From an uncultured Marinobacter sp. (lineage in GTDB: Bacteria > Pseudomonadota > Gammaproteobacteria > Pseudomonadales > Oleiphilaceae): a DNA stretch of 64,000 nucleotides. Shown in pieces: positions 42,826 to 52,140 of the stretch. The stretch spans positions 186,001 to 250,000 of the forward strand of contig NZ_CAMYMK010000009.1 of NCBI RefSeq assembly GCF_947259545.1. The letters run 5' to 3'. Position 1 is the first letter of the stretch; each line of letters begins with the position of its first letter. Position numbers and translations under genes: made by a program. A model generated the notes under the pieces. That model saw only the letters and a program-made list of their open reading frames with translations, was not told where the DNA came from and made no database searches.

Positions 42826-45800
42826 TCAAGGCGCGGCTTTTCGGACACTATGTCTTAGGCGGGCACGCTGCCAGAGATAGAAAATCACCGGAATCAGCAG
42901 CAGGGTCAGTATCAGGGTGGTGATCATGCCGCCGATCATCGGGCCGGCAATCCGTTGCATCACCTCCGAACCGGTGCCACTGCCGAGCATGATTGGCACC
43001 AGGCCGGCAACGATGGCGGCGAAGGTCATCATGATCGGACGAACCCGCTGGGCAGCGCCATCGCTGATGGCCTGGCGCAGGTCGTCGGCTGACAGCCGCG
43101 TGGGCTGATGGTCCACGGCTTCCAGGGCGTTATGCAGGGACTGGTTCAGGTACACCAGCATCAGTACCCCGATCTCCACGGCCACCCCGGCCAGGGCAAT
43201 AAAGCCGACCGCCACGGCCACGGACAGGTTGTAGCCCAGCAGGTACATCAGCCAGATTCCGCCGATCATGCCGAATGGCAGTGTGCCGAGGATGATGCCC
43301 ACCTCGGTCAGGTTACGGAAATTCAGGTACAGCAGGATGATGATAATGGCCAGGGTCAGTGGCACCACCATGGTCAGGCGTTCCTTGGCGCGCTGCATGT
43401 ATTCGTACTGGCCGGACCAGGTCAGAGAATAGCCTGCTGGTAATTCGACCTTGTCCCGCACCCGTTCCTGGGCTTCGGCAACCCAACTGCCCAGGTCCCG
43501 ACCCTCGATATCCACCAGGGTCCAACCATTGATGCGGGCGTTTTCCGACTTGATCATCGGGGGGCCCTGGTCGATCCCAATGTCCGCCACGTCCGCCAGG
43601 GCGATGCGTTGACCGTTGGGGGTCACCATGGGCAGCAGGCGCATCTGTTCCACCGAATCCCGGTAGCCCTGGGGGTAACGCAGGTTGATGGGGTAGCGTT
43701 CCAGGCCTTCCACGGTGCTGCCCACGTTCATGCCACCAATCGCGGTGCGAACCACCGACTGGATGTCTGCGATATTCAGTCCGAAACGGGCGGCAGCGTC
43801 CCGCTGTATATCCACCTTGATGTAGCGCCCGCCGGCCACCCGCTCGGAGAAGGCCGAGGCGGTGCCGGGTATGTCGGACAGCACCCGCTCCAGTTCTTCC
43901 CCTATGCCCTGGATCACCTCCAGGTCCGGGCCGGCCACCTTGATGCCGACCGGGGTCTTGATGCCGGTGGAGAGCATGTCGATGCGGGTCTTGATGGGCA
44001 TCACCCAGGCGTTGGTCAGGCCGGGTAGTTTGACTGTTTCGTCCAGTTCCTGGCGCAGGGATTCCGGTGTCACGCCGGGCCGCCACTGATCCCGGGGTTT
44101 GAACTGGATAAAGGTCTCGATCATGGTCAGCGGGGCGGGATCGGTGGCAGTTTCGGCACGGCCAATCTTGCCGAACACGGTCTCCACTTCCGGAATACTG
44201 GCGATCAGCTTGTCGGTCTGCTGCAGAATCTGCCGCGCCTTGCCGATGGAGATACCGGGATAGGTGGTGGGCATGTACATCAGGTCGCCCTCGTCCAGGG
44301 GCGGCATGAATTCACTGCCCAGTTTGTTGGCCGGCCAGAAGCCGATCACCAGCACCACCAGGCCGCCAGCAAGCATCAGGGCTGGCCGCCGCAGGGCCCA
44401 GCCGATCACCGGCCGGTACAGGGTGATCAGCAGCCGATTGATGGGGTTGCGGTGTTCGGGCAACACCTTGCCGCGGATGAAATAACCCATCAGCACCGGC
44501 ACCAGGGTAATGGCCAGCCCCGCGGCCGCTGCCATGGCATAGGTCTTGGTGAAGGCCAGGGGCGCGAAGAGCTTGCCTTCCTGGGCCTGCAGGGTGAATA
44601 CCGGCAGAAAGCTCACGGTGATGATCATCAGGGAGAAGAACAGCGCCGGCCCGACCTCGCCAGCGGCCCGTGACATCACGGCCCACCGGTTTTCCGGTGT
44701 CAGCGGGGTTCGCTCCATGTGCTTATGGACGTTCTCCACCATCACAATGGCCCCGTCCACCATGGCACCGATGGCAATGGCAATGCCGCCAAGGGACATG
44801 ATGTTGGCGTTGATGCCCTGGGCATGCATCACCACAAAGGCCGCGAGGATGCCCACCGGCAGGCTGACAATGACCACCAGCGAGGAGCGCAGGTGGAACA
44901 GGAACACCGCGCAGATCACGATGACCACCAGGAACTCCTGCAGCAGCTTGCCGTACAGGTTGTCCACCGCGTTGTTGATCAGTGTGGAACGATCGTAGGT
45001 GGGCACCACTTCCACACCGTCCGGCAGGCTGGTCTTGATGTCCTCCAGGCGTTGTTTGACGCCCTCGATGGTTTCCAGGGCGTTCTCACCGAAACGCATC
45101 ACCACAATGCCGCCGGCCACTTCCCCTTCCCCGTTCAGTTCGGCGATACCCCGGCGGATCTGGGGGCCAAGCTGCACATCTGCCACGTCCTTCAGTAACA
45201 GGGGTTTGCCATTGTCATTGACCCCCAGGGGTACCTGGCGCAGGTCGACCTCGTTCTGCAGGTAACCGGTGACCCGCACCATGTATTCCGCCTCGGCCAT
45301 CTCAACCACCGAGGCGCCGGTTTCCTGGTTGGCGTTGTTGATGGCGGCGTGAATGCGCTGCAGGGTAATGTCGTGAGCCCGCAGCCGGTCCGGGTCCACC
45401 ACCACCTGGTACTGTTTGACCATGCCGCCCACGCTGGCCACTTCGGACACCCCGGGCACGGTTTGCAGTTCAAACTTCAGGAACCAGTCCTGAATGGCCC
45501 GCAGTTCCGACAGGTCATGCTGGCCACTGCGGTCCACCAGGGCGTAGGAATACACCCAGCCTACGCCGGTAGCATCGGGCCCCAGCTCCGGTTTGGCGGC
45601 ATCGGGCAGTTGCCCGGCCACCTGGCTCAGGTATTCCAGCACCCGGGAGCGGGCCCAGTAGAGATCGGTGTCGTCATCGAAAATGACGTAAACAAAGGAA
45701 TCGCCAAAGAAGGAATACCCCCGGACGGTCTTGGCGCCTGGCACCGACAGCATGGCGGTGGTGAGGGGGTAGGTCACCTGGTCCTCGACCACCTGTGGGG

Positions 45801-45969
45801 CCTGGCCCGGATAGGTGGTTTTGACGATTACCTGCACATCCGACAGGTCCGGTATGGCGTCAATGGGTGTTTCCCTGACGGAATAGAATCCCCACCCGGT
45901 CAGAATCAGGGTGGCAAGCAGCACAAAAAATCGATTATGAAGCGACCACTGGATAATGGCGTTAATCAT
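42826..45969 (-). CDS. cusA: CusA/CzcA family heavy-metal efflux RND permease
   Basis: 1047 aa; ETPIDAIPDLSDVQVIVKTTYPGQAPQVVEDQVTYPLTTAM; MSLGGIAIAIGAMVDGAIVMVENVHKH; MPIKTRIDMLSTGIKTPVGIKV. Confidence 0.93.
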   Translation of the reverse strand: MINAIIQWSLHNRFFVLLATLILTGWGFYSVRETPIDAIPDLSDVQVIVKTTYPGQAPQVVEDQVTYPLTTAMLSVPGAKTVRGYSFFGDSFVYVIFDDDTDLYWARSRVLEYLSQVAGQLPDAAKPELGPDATGVGWVYSYALVDRSGQHDLSELRAIQDWFLKFELQTVPGVSEVASVGGMVKQYQVVVDPDRLRAHDITLQRIHAAINNANQETGASVVEMAEAEYMVRVTGYLQNEVDLRQVPLGVNDNGKPLLLKDVADVQLGPQIRRGIAELNGEGEVAGGIVVMRFGENALETIEGVKQRLEDIKTSLPDGVEVVPTYDRSTLINNAVDNLYGKLLQEFLVVIVICAVFLFHLRSSLVVIVSLPVGILAAFVVMHAQGINANIMSLGGIAIAIGAMVDGAIVMVENVHKHMERTPLTPENRWAVMSRAAGEVGPALFFSLMIITVSFLPVFTLQAQEGKLFAPLAFTKTYAMAAAAGLAITLVPVLMGYFIRGKVLPEHRNPINRLLITLYRPVIGWALRRPALMLAGGLVVLVIGFWPANKLGSEFMPPLDEGDLMYMPTTYPGISIGKARQILQQTDKLIASIPEVETVFGKIGRAETATDPAPLTMIETFIQFKPRDQWRPGVTPESLRQELDETVKLPGLTNAWVMPIKTRIDMLSTGIKTPVGIKVAGPDLEVIQGIGEELERVLSDIPGTASAFSERVAGGRYIKVDIQRDAAARFGLNIADIQSVVRTAIGGMNVGSTVEGLERYPINLRYPQGYRDSVEQMRLLPMVTPNGQRIALADVADIGIDQGPPMIKSENARINGWTLVDIEGRDLGSWVAEAQERVRDKVELPAGYSLTWSGQYEYMQRAKERLTMVVPLTLAIIIILLYLNFRNLTEVGIILGTLPFGMIGGIWLMYLLGYNLSVAVAVGFIALAGVAVEIGVLMLVYLNQSLHNALEAVDHQPTRLSADDLRQAISDGAAQRVRPIMMTFAAIVAGLVPIMLGSGTGSEVMQRIAGPMIGGMITTLILTLLLIPVIFYLWQRARLRHSVRKAAP

Positions 45970-46031
45970 GGGCTGAATCCGGTCTGGTGACAGTCGGGAG
46001 CGCGCTTACGGCAGCGCCCCCGGCGCTATCA

Positions 46032-46373
46032 CTATTGTTTGCTGATGGCGGTCACTTGCTGTCCTTTCTCCGCCGGTCTCAGGGTGAAGGTAACGGAGTC
46101 ATCTTTTTTCAGTCCGTTCATATCCACCTCGGGTGCCACGGAAAATCCCATGGTCATGCGCGGCCAGTTCAGCTCCGGAATGGGCTCGTGGTTCAGGGTG
46201 ATCTTGCGTTTTTCGGTGTTGATCGCGGTGATCACGCCCCGGCTCTGGACCGGGCCTGTGGACTCTTTTGTGTCCATGCCGGACATGGATTTCATACCGG
46301 TTTCTGCCACTGCCAGCACAGGGCTCAGGGTTAATCCGAATACAGCAGCGATCATGAGGGTTTTCAGGTTCAT
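46032..46373 (-). CDS. CusF-like periplasmic copper-binding protein
   Basis: Signal peptide; GVITAINTEKRKITLNHEPIPELNWPRMTMGFSVAPEVDMNGLKKDDSVTFTLR. Confidence 0.88.
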   Translation of the reverse strand: MNLKTLMIAAVFGLTLSPVLAVAETGMKSMSGMDTKESTGPVQSRGVITAINTEKRKITLNHEPIPELNWPRMTMGFSVAPEVDMNGLKKDDSVTFTLRPAEKGQQVTAISKQ

Positions 46374-46388
46374 GGTTTTCTCCAGTGG

Positions 46389-47882
46389 TTAATGCGCGTC
46401 TTGCGCAGGTTCAATACGTTCGATGAGATAGCCTTCCGGGGTTTCAAGGAATTCAAAGCGGACTGTCTGGTCGGGGGCCAGGGCACCGGTATCCACCGAG
46501 TCGGCAAGAGCAAACGCCATGGTCATGGCGGGCCAGCTCAGTTCCGGTATGGGGGCATGATCGAGGGTGATTGAGCTGCCTTCGCTATCCAGCTCGGTGA
46601 TCCGGCCAACGCCTCCGATCAGTTCTGACGGCGAGCTGTCTGACCCGGTGTCACTGCTGCTTTGCTCATCCCCTTCAAGCCTTAACATGGCGGCTTCGAG
46701 GCTGGTTTCGGAGTCGATCAGGAATTGCGCGGACACCACCACCTGCTGACCCTCTGTCAGTCCCTCGCGAATGACCACCCTGTCCCCGGCTTCCTGGCCG
46801 GTTTTTACGGGCACCGGGCGGAAGTAGCCATCCTCTTCGGCCAACAGCACATGCTGGCTGTCGCTGCGCTGGATAAGTGCCGGGCGTGGGATGGTGATCA
46901 GGTCATCGCCGATGGGCGCGTCCATGGTGAGGTTCACGAACATGTTGGGACGTAGCCGGCCGTCGGCGTTGGGAACGCGCACCCGTGCCCGCAGGGTTCG
47001 CGTGCTGGCATCCAGCTCCGGGTAGACGTAATCAATGGTGCCCTGCCACTGGGTGCCCGGCATGGCGGGTGTAGTAAATTCGACCGCCTGGCCGGCCATG
47101 ACCAGCCCCGCCTGACGCTCGAAAAACTCGGCGATCACCCAGACCGAATCGCGGCTGCCAATGGCCATGATCTCGGTATCCGGGCGCACATACATGCCGG
47201 TGCGGACTGGCAGAGCGGCCACGTAACCGGAGCCGGGGGCGAATACGGTGATGCGTTCCCGGACCTTGCCGGTTTTTCTCAGATTGGCAATCTGGCCATT
47301 GGTCATCCCCAACGCCCGCAGCTTTCCGCCTGTTGCCGTCGCCTCTGAGCCGCGCCTGAGACGTTCGGACATCAGGAATTCCTGCTGGGCGTTCACCAGC
47401 TCCGGCGAATAGATCTCATACAGCGGCTCGCCCCGGCTGACTTTCTCTCCCAGCGAACGAACGTGCAGCACCTCGACCCAACCGGCAATGCGGCTGTGCA
47501 CGTGGATCAGCTCGTCCTCGTCGTCGGTGACATAGCCTACCGTGCGAACCGGAATGGTGACCGGCCCGCGGGAAACGGTCCGGGTTTTAACGCCCAGGTT
47601 GGCCCTGACTGCGGCGTTGATTTGCACCCCGCCATCGTCTCGCCCGGTGTCCTTTTCCTCATATACCGGCACCAGGTCCATGCCCATGGGGGACTTGCCG
47701 GGCTTGTCACGGCGGTAATCGGGGTCCATGGGGGCGACCCAGTACAGGGGGTCTTTCTGGGTCGAATCCTCAGCGGATGTGCTGGAGTCGTTGGATTGGG
47801 CCATTGGCATTGTTTGCTGACTTGTCAGCCAGCCAAGACCAAAGGCAATAGCGATCACTATCGCCACCAGGGCAATGCGCAT
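46389..47882 (-). CDS. cusB: CusB-like efflux RND periplasmic adaptor with C-terminal CusF-like domain
   Basis: YWVAPMDPDYRRDKPGKSPMGMDLVPVYE metal-binding motif, HlyD-like core, C-terminal GRITELDSEGSSITLDHAPIPELSWPAMTMAF. Confidence 0.9.
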   Translation of the reverse strand: MRIALVAIVIAIAFGLGWLTSQQTMPMAQSNDSSTSAEDSTQKDPLYWVAPMDPDYRRDKPGKSPMGMDLVPVYEEKDTGRDDGGVQINAAVRANLGVKTRTVSRGPVTIPVRTVGYVTDDEDELIHVHSRIAGWVEVLHVRSLGEKVSRGEPLYEIYSPELVNAQQEFLMSERLRRGSEATATGGKLRALGMTNGQIANLRKTGKVRERITVFAPGSGYVAALPVRTGMYVRPDTEIMAIGSRDSVWVIAEFFERQAGLVMAGQAVEFTTPAMPGTQWQGTIDYVYPELDASTRTLRARVRVPNADGRLRPNMFVNLTMDAPIGDDLITIPRPALIQRSDSQHVLLAEEDGYFRPVPVKTGQEAGDRVVIREGLTEGQQVVVSAQFLIDSETSLEAAMLRLEGDEQSSSDTGSDSSPSELIGGVGRITELDSEGSSITLDHAPIPELSWPAMTMAFALADSVDTGALAPDQTVRFEFLETPEGYLIERIEPAQDAH

Positions 47883-47959
47883 TGATGTTTCCTCGTTTAA
47901 AGCTCATAAGCACCCATCCGTGGCTTTCCAGACGGGCGAATCCATTCAGAAGACTCGTA

Positions 47960-48355
47960 TCAGGCTTGGGAGGAATTCGGGGGAGGCGTCAGGGTGTCCA
48001 GGACAATGCTGAGATAGCGATCGTGGGAAGGAAGGCTATTGAGCTCAGAGGATGATCGTGTGGGCACATTATCCTTTGCGGAGACCAGCGCCGAGATCAT
48101 GGTGCTGCAACTGCCGAGGCTGGCCGCGAGGTTGCAACCTGCCGGTGTCATGTCGCCACAGGCCGTGCCCTGTTCAGAATGCATGGAAGCGTTGTGCTGC
48201 TCATTGGCACAACAGTCCATCATCGCCATGTGCATGGACCGGGCGGAGGGCTCGGTCATTTCTTGTGCAGATTGACCAAACGCGTGTACAGGCAGCATCA
48301 CCATTGCCAGTAACAGCAGATTTATAACGGTTTTATGGAGTGCTGTGTGTGGCAA
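47960..48355 (-). CDS. Small exported Met/His/Cys-rich protein of unknown function
   Basis: Signal peptide; HMAMMDCCANEQHNASMHSEQGTACGDMTPAGC; upstream of the cusB-like gene on the same strand. Confidence 0.5.
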   Translation of the reverse strand: MPHTALHKTVINLLLLAMVMLPVHAFGQSAQEMTEPSARSMHMAMMDCCANEQHNASMHSEQGTACGDMTPAGCNLAASLGSCSTMISALVSAKDNVPTRSSSELNSLPSHDRYLSIVLDTLTPPPNSSQA

Positions 48356-48445
48356 GTCAGGTTTTCCGGCTGCTTGAACAGAGTTTTAGTACGGACAGGG
48401 AATATAAAACCTGTGAGTTGCATACAGGTCAAGTGAATATTTATC

Positions 48446-48472
48446 TGTAACAACCCCGCATCCCCTGTGTCT
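48446..48472 (+). promoter_or_regulatory. Putative ECF-type promoter
   Basis: TGTAACA-N14-GTGTCT, 130 nt upstream of the TTL-like gene. Confidence 0.7.
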
Positions 48473-48602
48473 CCCATAGGAACGGAAAGAAATTGCCATT
48501 GATGTGTAACGCCTTCCGATCTGGTGTGTCGATGTGGGAGTGCACTACAAATCAAGGCAAGTTCAGGGTGCAGAAGTTCACGGTACAGGAGCGTAATCCG
48601 AT

Positions 48603-51026
48603 ATGACTCGACACTACTGGATGGGTGGCAAGCGCACCTACGAGCAGGACCGTTTTTTCGAATCATCACTTGATAAAGCCCGCTGGCAGGCCGGGGATGA
48701 TCCGCAGGAGTGGGATGCCTGTTGGTACACCGGTATGCCGGACCCGGAATACTTCGCGAAGGTCGGGCCTGACCGCAAGATCAATCACATTCCGGGAAAC
48801 AACGCCCTGACGGTTAAGAGCCGGCTCTATCAGAGCCTGGTCACGCTTCGGGAGCGGGTGGCGGTTCAACAGCGCGGGGCGTCTCATCTGACAGACCGGC
48901 TGCAGTTCGTGCCCCGGGTTTTCTCCATGCCTGAGGATTACCATGAGTTTCAGCAGGAAGCTTTTGACAACCCGTCCAGTCGCTGGCTGCTCAAGCCCAA
49001 GAATGCGGCACGGGGCAAGGGCATTCAGCTGGTTCAGGATCCGGCGAACATTCCGCTGGATTCTTCTTGGATGGTCCAGGAGTACATCGGTAATCCCCAC
49101 ACCATGCGCGGGCGAAAATACGTACTGCGCCTGTACGTCGCCATCACTTCCGTCACGCCTTTGCGGGTTTATCTCTATCGTCAGGGATTTGCCAAGCTTG
49201 CCTCTGAACCCTATGACGAAGAAAACGCGGACAATCCTTACAGTTACCTCACCAATCCGGATATTAACGCCCTGAACCTCGATGCCGAGGTACCGGTGGA
49301 GTTTGTAGATCTGGCGCGATACCGGGAGTGGCTGAGGGAGGAGGGTCACGACGATGACGTTCTGTTTGCCCAAATTGAAGACCTGGTCGCCCTGACCTGC
49401 CTCTCCGCAGTGGAGGCCATGCGGGAGAGATCGAGGGCAATCGGCGCGGATACCCGGGGGTGCTACGAACTGCTTGGTATTGATTGTCTGGTTGATGACC
49501 AGCTCAAACCCTGGATTTGTGAATGCAACCTCAGCCCGTCGCTGGAAGTCTGCGCCGGTCCCGAAAGTGGTGGCGAGATCGAAGAGGATATCAAAGGTTC
49601 ACTGGTGGCGGATCTGGTCAGCCTGGTGGGATTGAACGGCAAGACTGAACCCGATCGTGCAGACACCCCCGAGCAACAACTGATCGCGGAAACCGGGGCA
49701 GAGCTGTCGCGGGCGGGGAATTTCAAGCGTCTGCTGCCCTCGGACACCCCGGCTCGTTACCTGCCTTTTTACACCCTGCCGCGCATGGAAGACTGGGTTC
49801 TGGCAAAGGCCATCTCCGGTGAGCCGCTCACGCAACCGACGCTCAGGCGGCGTTACGCCGAGGACATGATCAGCGACGATTGTGTGTACGTTTATGACAC
49901 CCGTCTTGGCCATCTCAGCGCCCTGAATGAGACCGGTTCTCTGATCTGGCTGATGGCGACAGACGGCGCCGCGCCAGATGACATAGCGGATGCCCTGAAT
50001 GACTCGATTGATCCCGGAGCGGCGGACCGACCCGATATCTGGGCCATTCGCCGGGACGTCTGGAATTCGCTGGCGGACTGGGCCGCCAATCAACTTCTGG
50101 TGCAGGATGCCCCCTCTGTTTTTTCCGTCAGTACTGTCCCGCGCGCTGTCGAAGCGCGAGTCCCTGGCAAGACTGTGCAATTTTCACGGGTCCTTGAGTG
50201 CGGGGCCTTCCGGATCGAACTCTGCACAGACAGCGAGCCCCTGGTTGACCGGATAGAGCCCCTGCTTACGCCGATGGTGAGCGAATCGCCGCAGGGGGCT
50301 GAATCCCGATTGGAAATCGTCCGTGATACACCGGGATACACGCTGATTCTGGACGGTAAGGTCGTTCAGTCACGGTTGGCACTCTCCCGGGTGGCACTGG
50401 CGGTGATGGTGTGTCTGACCCGACAGGCAGCGGATAACGGCGAGATTGTTCTCGATGCTGGCCTGATTGCCTCCCCGGATGACCCCGACAATGCCGTCCT
50501 GGTGGCCAACAGCGACCGGGAGCTGGGTGATCTGCCTGCGCTTGAGATGGCGAGCCGTCTCGACGCCGGGTTCAGTCGTGCCATCAGAATTCCGGAGGAT
50601 GTAGGCGGGCTTTGTTCAGTGCTGGGACTACCGGCCCAGGTGCCCGAGTTAAAAGCGGATGCTGCCGGCAAACCGTACGCATCGCCGATTCATCACCTGG
50701 CAGACGGTAGCGGCATGATGCTGCAGGCAGCCTCTTCCGGACTGGCCGGAGAAACGCGCCGGATTCAGACAGTGCTTATCCCCAGCCACGTCTCCCTGCG
50801 GGAGAAGACGGGTATCCGAAAACTCTCTGTGAGTGAGGCCATGCGCCATCTTATTCCCGGCTGCTGTGGGGCTGACGGGCAGCCTTTGGGATCTGCGGGA
50901 TTCTCACGTCTGGCGGACTGGCTGGCGGGCATCGATCGATATCTGGTGGATGCCAATCACCTGGAAACCGCAGTGGCGAATTTGCCACTGGAACAGGAAA
51001 CGCAGGGAGTGAGTCACTCTGCCTGA
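48603..51026 (+). CDS. Tubulin-tyrosine-ligase-like ATP-grasp protein fused to PqqD-like and degenerate HprK-like regions
   Basis: WLLKPKNAARGKGIQLVQ, WMVQEYIGNPHTMRGRKYVLRLYVAI, YELLGIDCLVDDQLKPWICECNLSPSLEV (TTL ATP-grasp); DCVYVYDTRLGHLSALNETGSLIWLMATDGAAPDDIADAL (PqqD-like); C-terminal VLECGAFRIELCTDSEPLVDRI... (weak HprK-related resemblance). Confidence 0.75.
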   Translation: MTRHYWMGGKRTYEQDRFFESSLDKARWQAGDDPQEWDACWYTGMPDPEYFAKVGPDRKINHIPGNNALTVKSRLYQSLVTLRERVAVQQRGASHLTDRLQFVPRVFSMPEDYHEFQQEAFDNPSSRWLLKPKNAARGKGIQLVQDPANIPLDSSWMVQEYIGNPHTMRGRKYVLRLYVAITSVTPLRVYLYRQGFAKLASEPYDEENADNPYSYLTNPDINALNLDAEVPVEFVDLARYREWLREEGHDDDVLFAQIEDLVALTCLSAVEAMRERSRAIGADTRGCYELLGIDCLVDDQLKPWICECNLSPSLEVCAGPESGGEIEEDIKGSLVADLVSLVGLNGKTEPDRADTPEQQLIAETGAELSRAGNFKRLLPSDTPARYLPFYTLPRMEDWVLAKAISGEPLTQPTLRRRYAEDMISDDCVYVYDTRLGHLSALNETGSLIWLMATDGAAPDDIADALNDSIDPGAADRPDIWAIRRDVWNSLADWAANQLLVQDAPSVFSVSTVPRAVEARVPGKTVQFSRVLECGAFRIELCTDSEPLVDRIEPLLTPMVSESPQGAESRLEIVRDTPGYTLILDGKVVQSRLALSRVALAVMVCLTRQAADNGEIVLDAGLIASPDDPDNAVLVANSDRELGDLPALEMASRLDAGFSRAIRIPEDVGGLCSVLGLPAQVPELKADAAGKPYASPIHHLADGSGMMLQAASSGLAGETRRIQTVLIPSHVSLREKTGIRKLSVSEAMRHLIPGCCGADGQPLGSAGFSRLADWLAGIDRYLVDANHLETAVANLPLEQETQGVSHSA

Positions 51027-51084
51027 AAAGAATCCGGGCAAATTGCCCGGTGTTAACCACCGAAACGGATAGAGAGGAAAGACT

Positions 51085-51405
51085 ATGTCCAGAGATATCC
51101 AGAAAAGACAGTTGTTGCGAAAACTCGCCAAGGGGATCAGCTACACGGGCCCGATCCTTGCGGTAGTTGTTGGTGCGTCGGCTTTCAGTGCCTCGGCCGC
51201 TGACGTCAATGCGGAAAGTGAATACCTGATGCTGGCCGCCGGAGAAGCCGAGGCTGAAGGGAAAGCCCACGGCGAAGGTGAAGGCGAAGCCAAGAAAGGC
51301 TACGGCGAGGGCGAAGGTGAGGCCGAAGGAGAAGGAGAAGGAGAAGGCGAGGGAGAAGGCGAAGGTGAAGGTGAAGGTGAAGCGGAAGGTGAGGCCGAGG
51401 GCTGA
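51085..51405 (+). CDS. Exported small protein with LLRKL leader and Glu-Gly/Ala repeat tail
   Basis: MSRDIQKRQLLRKLAKGISYTGPILAVVVGASAFSASAA... then (GEGEAEGEGEGE)n to the C-terminus; RBS AGAGAGGAAAG upstream. Confidence 0.75.
   Translation: MSRDIQKRQLLRKLAKGISYTGPILAVVVGASAFSASAADVNAESEYLMLAAGEAEAEGKAHGEGEGEAKKGYGEGEGEAEGEGEGEGEGEGEGEGEGEAEGEAEG
51241..51402 (+). repeat. Purine-rich imperfect 6-nt-period repeat (GARGGN) encoding EG/EA dipeptides
   Basis: Long run of GAAGGNGAGGGN-type hexamers on the + strand. Confidence 0.85.
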
Positions 51406-51540
51406 CCCGGACTGCTTTCACCGGATCAACAGGCAGTGGCCCGGGCAGGGAATGCCTTCCTTGCACCGGGGCCCACTGGCCCTCCCCGGATATGACGTTG
51501 TCGAGATACGAATCAACCCAGATGATGCGGGTGAACAAAA

Positions 51541-52098
51541 ATGCTGAATTCAAGTTCCGAATCCATCAATTGCGACGATCTTGTTGCTGAGAATGCATAC
51601 GCGATCCGTCAGCTAACGGACTTTCTCGCGGTGTTGCCCGGACAGGTGTACCGACAAACCTTCGGGGCGAAGAAGCAGCACGTGATTGGCAAGCACGTAC
51701 GTCACATCATTGACCATTACATGGCTCTTCTGAGAACTGTGGATGAGCAATCTCCCGGGTCACTTGATTACGAAAACCGACAACGGGAAGAGCCTCTCGA
51801 ACTGGACAAACATGCGGCCTGTAACAGGCTCCTGGCGATTGCTAGCTCGCTCGGCCAGTTGATGGCCGCCCGGCACCGAACGTCGGTCCTGATGCGCCAT
51901 GTCAGCGATGACCATGATCGTCTGGTATCCACCAGTATTGATCGGGAGCTGGTGTTCCTTGCCAGCCACACCGTTCACCATATGGCCATTATTGCCATGC
52001 TGGCGGAACAGGAGGGTGTTGAAGTCAGCGAAGAATTCGGGGTGCACCCATCGACATTGCGACATTTGCAGAAATTGAATATGGCGAAGAGTGCGTGA
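51541..52098 (+). CDS. DinB-like four-helix protein
   Basis: KKQHVIGKHVRHIIDHYMALL and LASHTVHHMAIIAMLAEQEGVEV histidine spacing as in DinB/YfiT-like proteins. Confidence 0.65.
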   Translation: MLNSSSESINCDDLVAENAYAIRQLTDFLAVLPGQVYRQTFGAKKQHVIGKHVRHIIDHYMALLRTVDEQSPGSLDYENRQREEPLELDKHAACNRLLAIASSLGQLMAARHRTSVLMRHVSDDHDRLVSTSIDRELVFLASHTVHHMAIIAMLAEQEGVEVSEEFGVHPSTLRHLQKLNMAKSA

Positions 52099-52140
52099 CC
52101 AGGTAGGACCAACAAACGATAACGACCGGAGGGTGATCAA

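Noticed and set aside
48322-48669. 115-aa minus-strand ORF over the TTL gene start
   Set aside because: Overlaps the promoter and 5' end of the well-supported TTL-like CDS; no family resemblance.
51206-51553. Minus-strand ORF rich in Leu/His/Pro/Arg
   Set aside because: Antisense of the purine repeat; artefact of the repeat composition.
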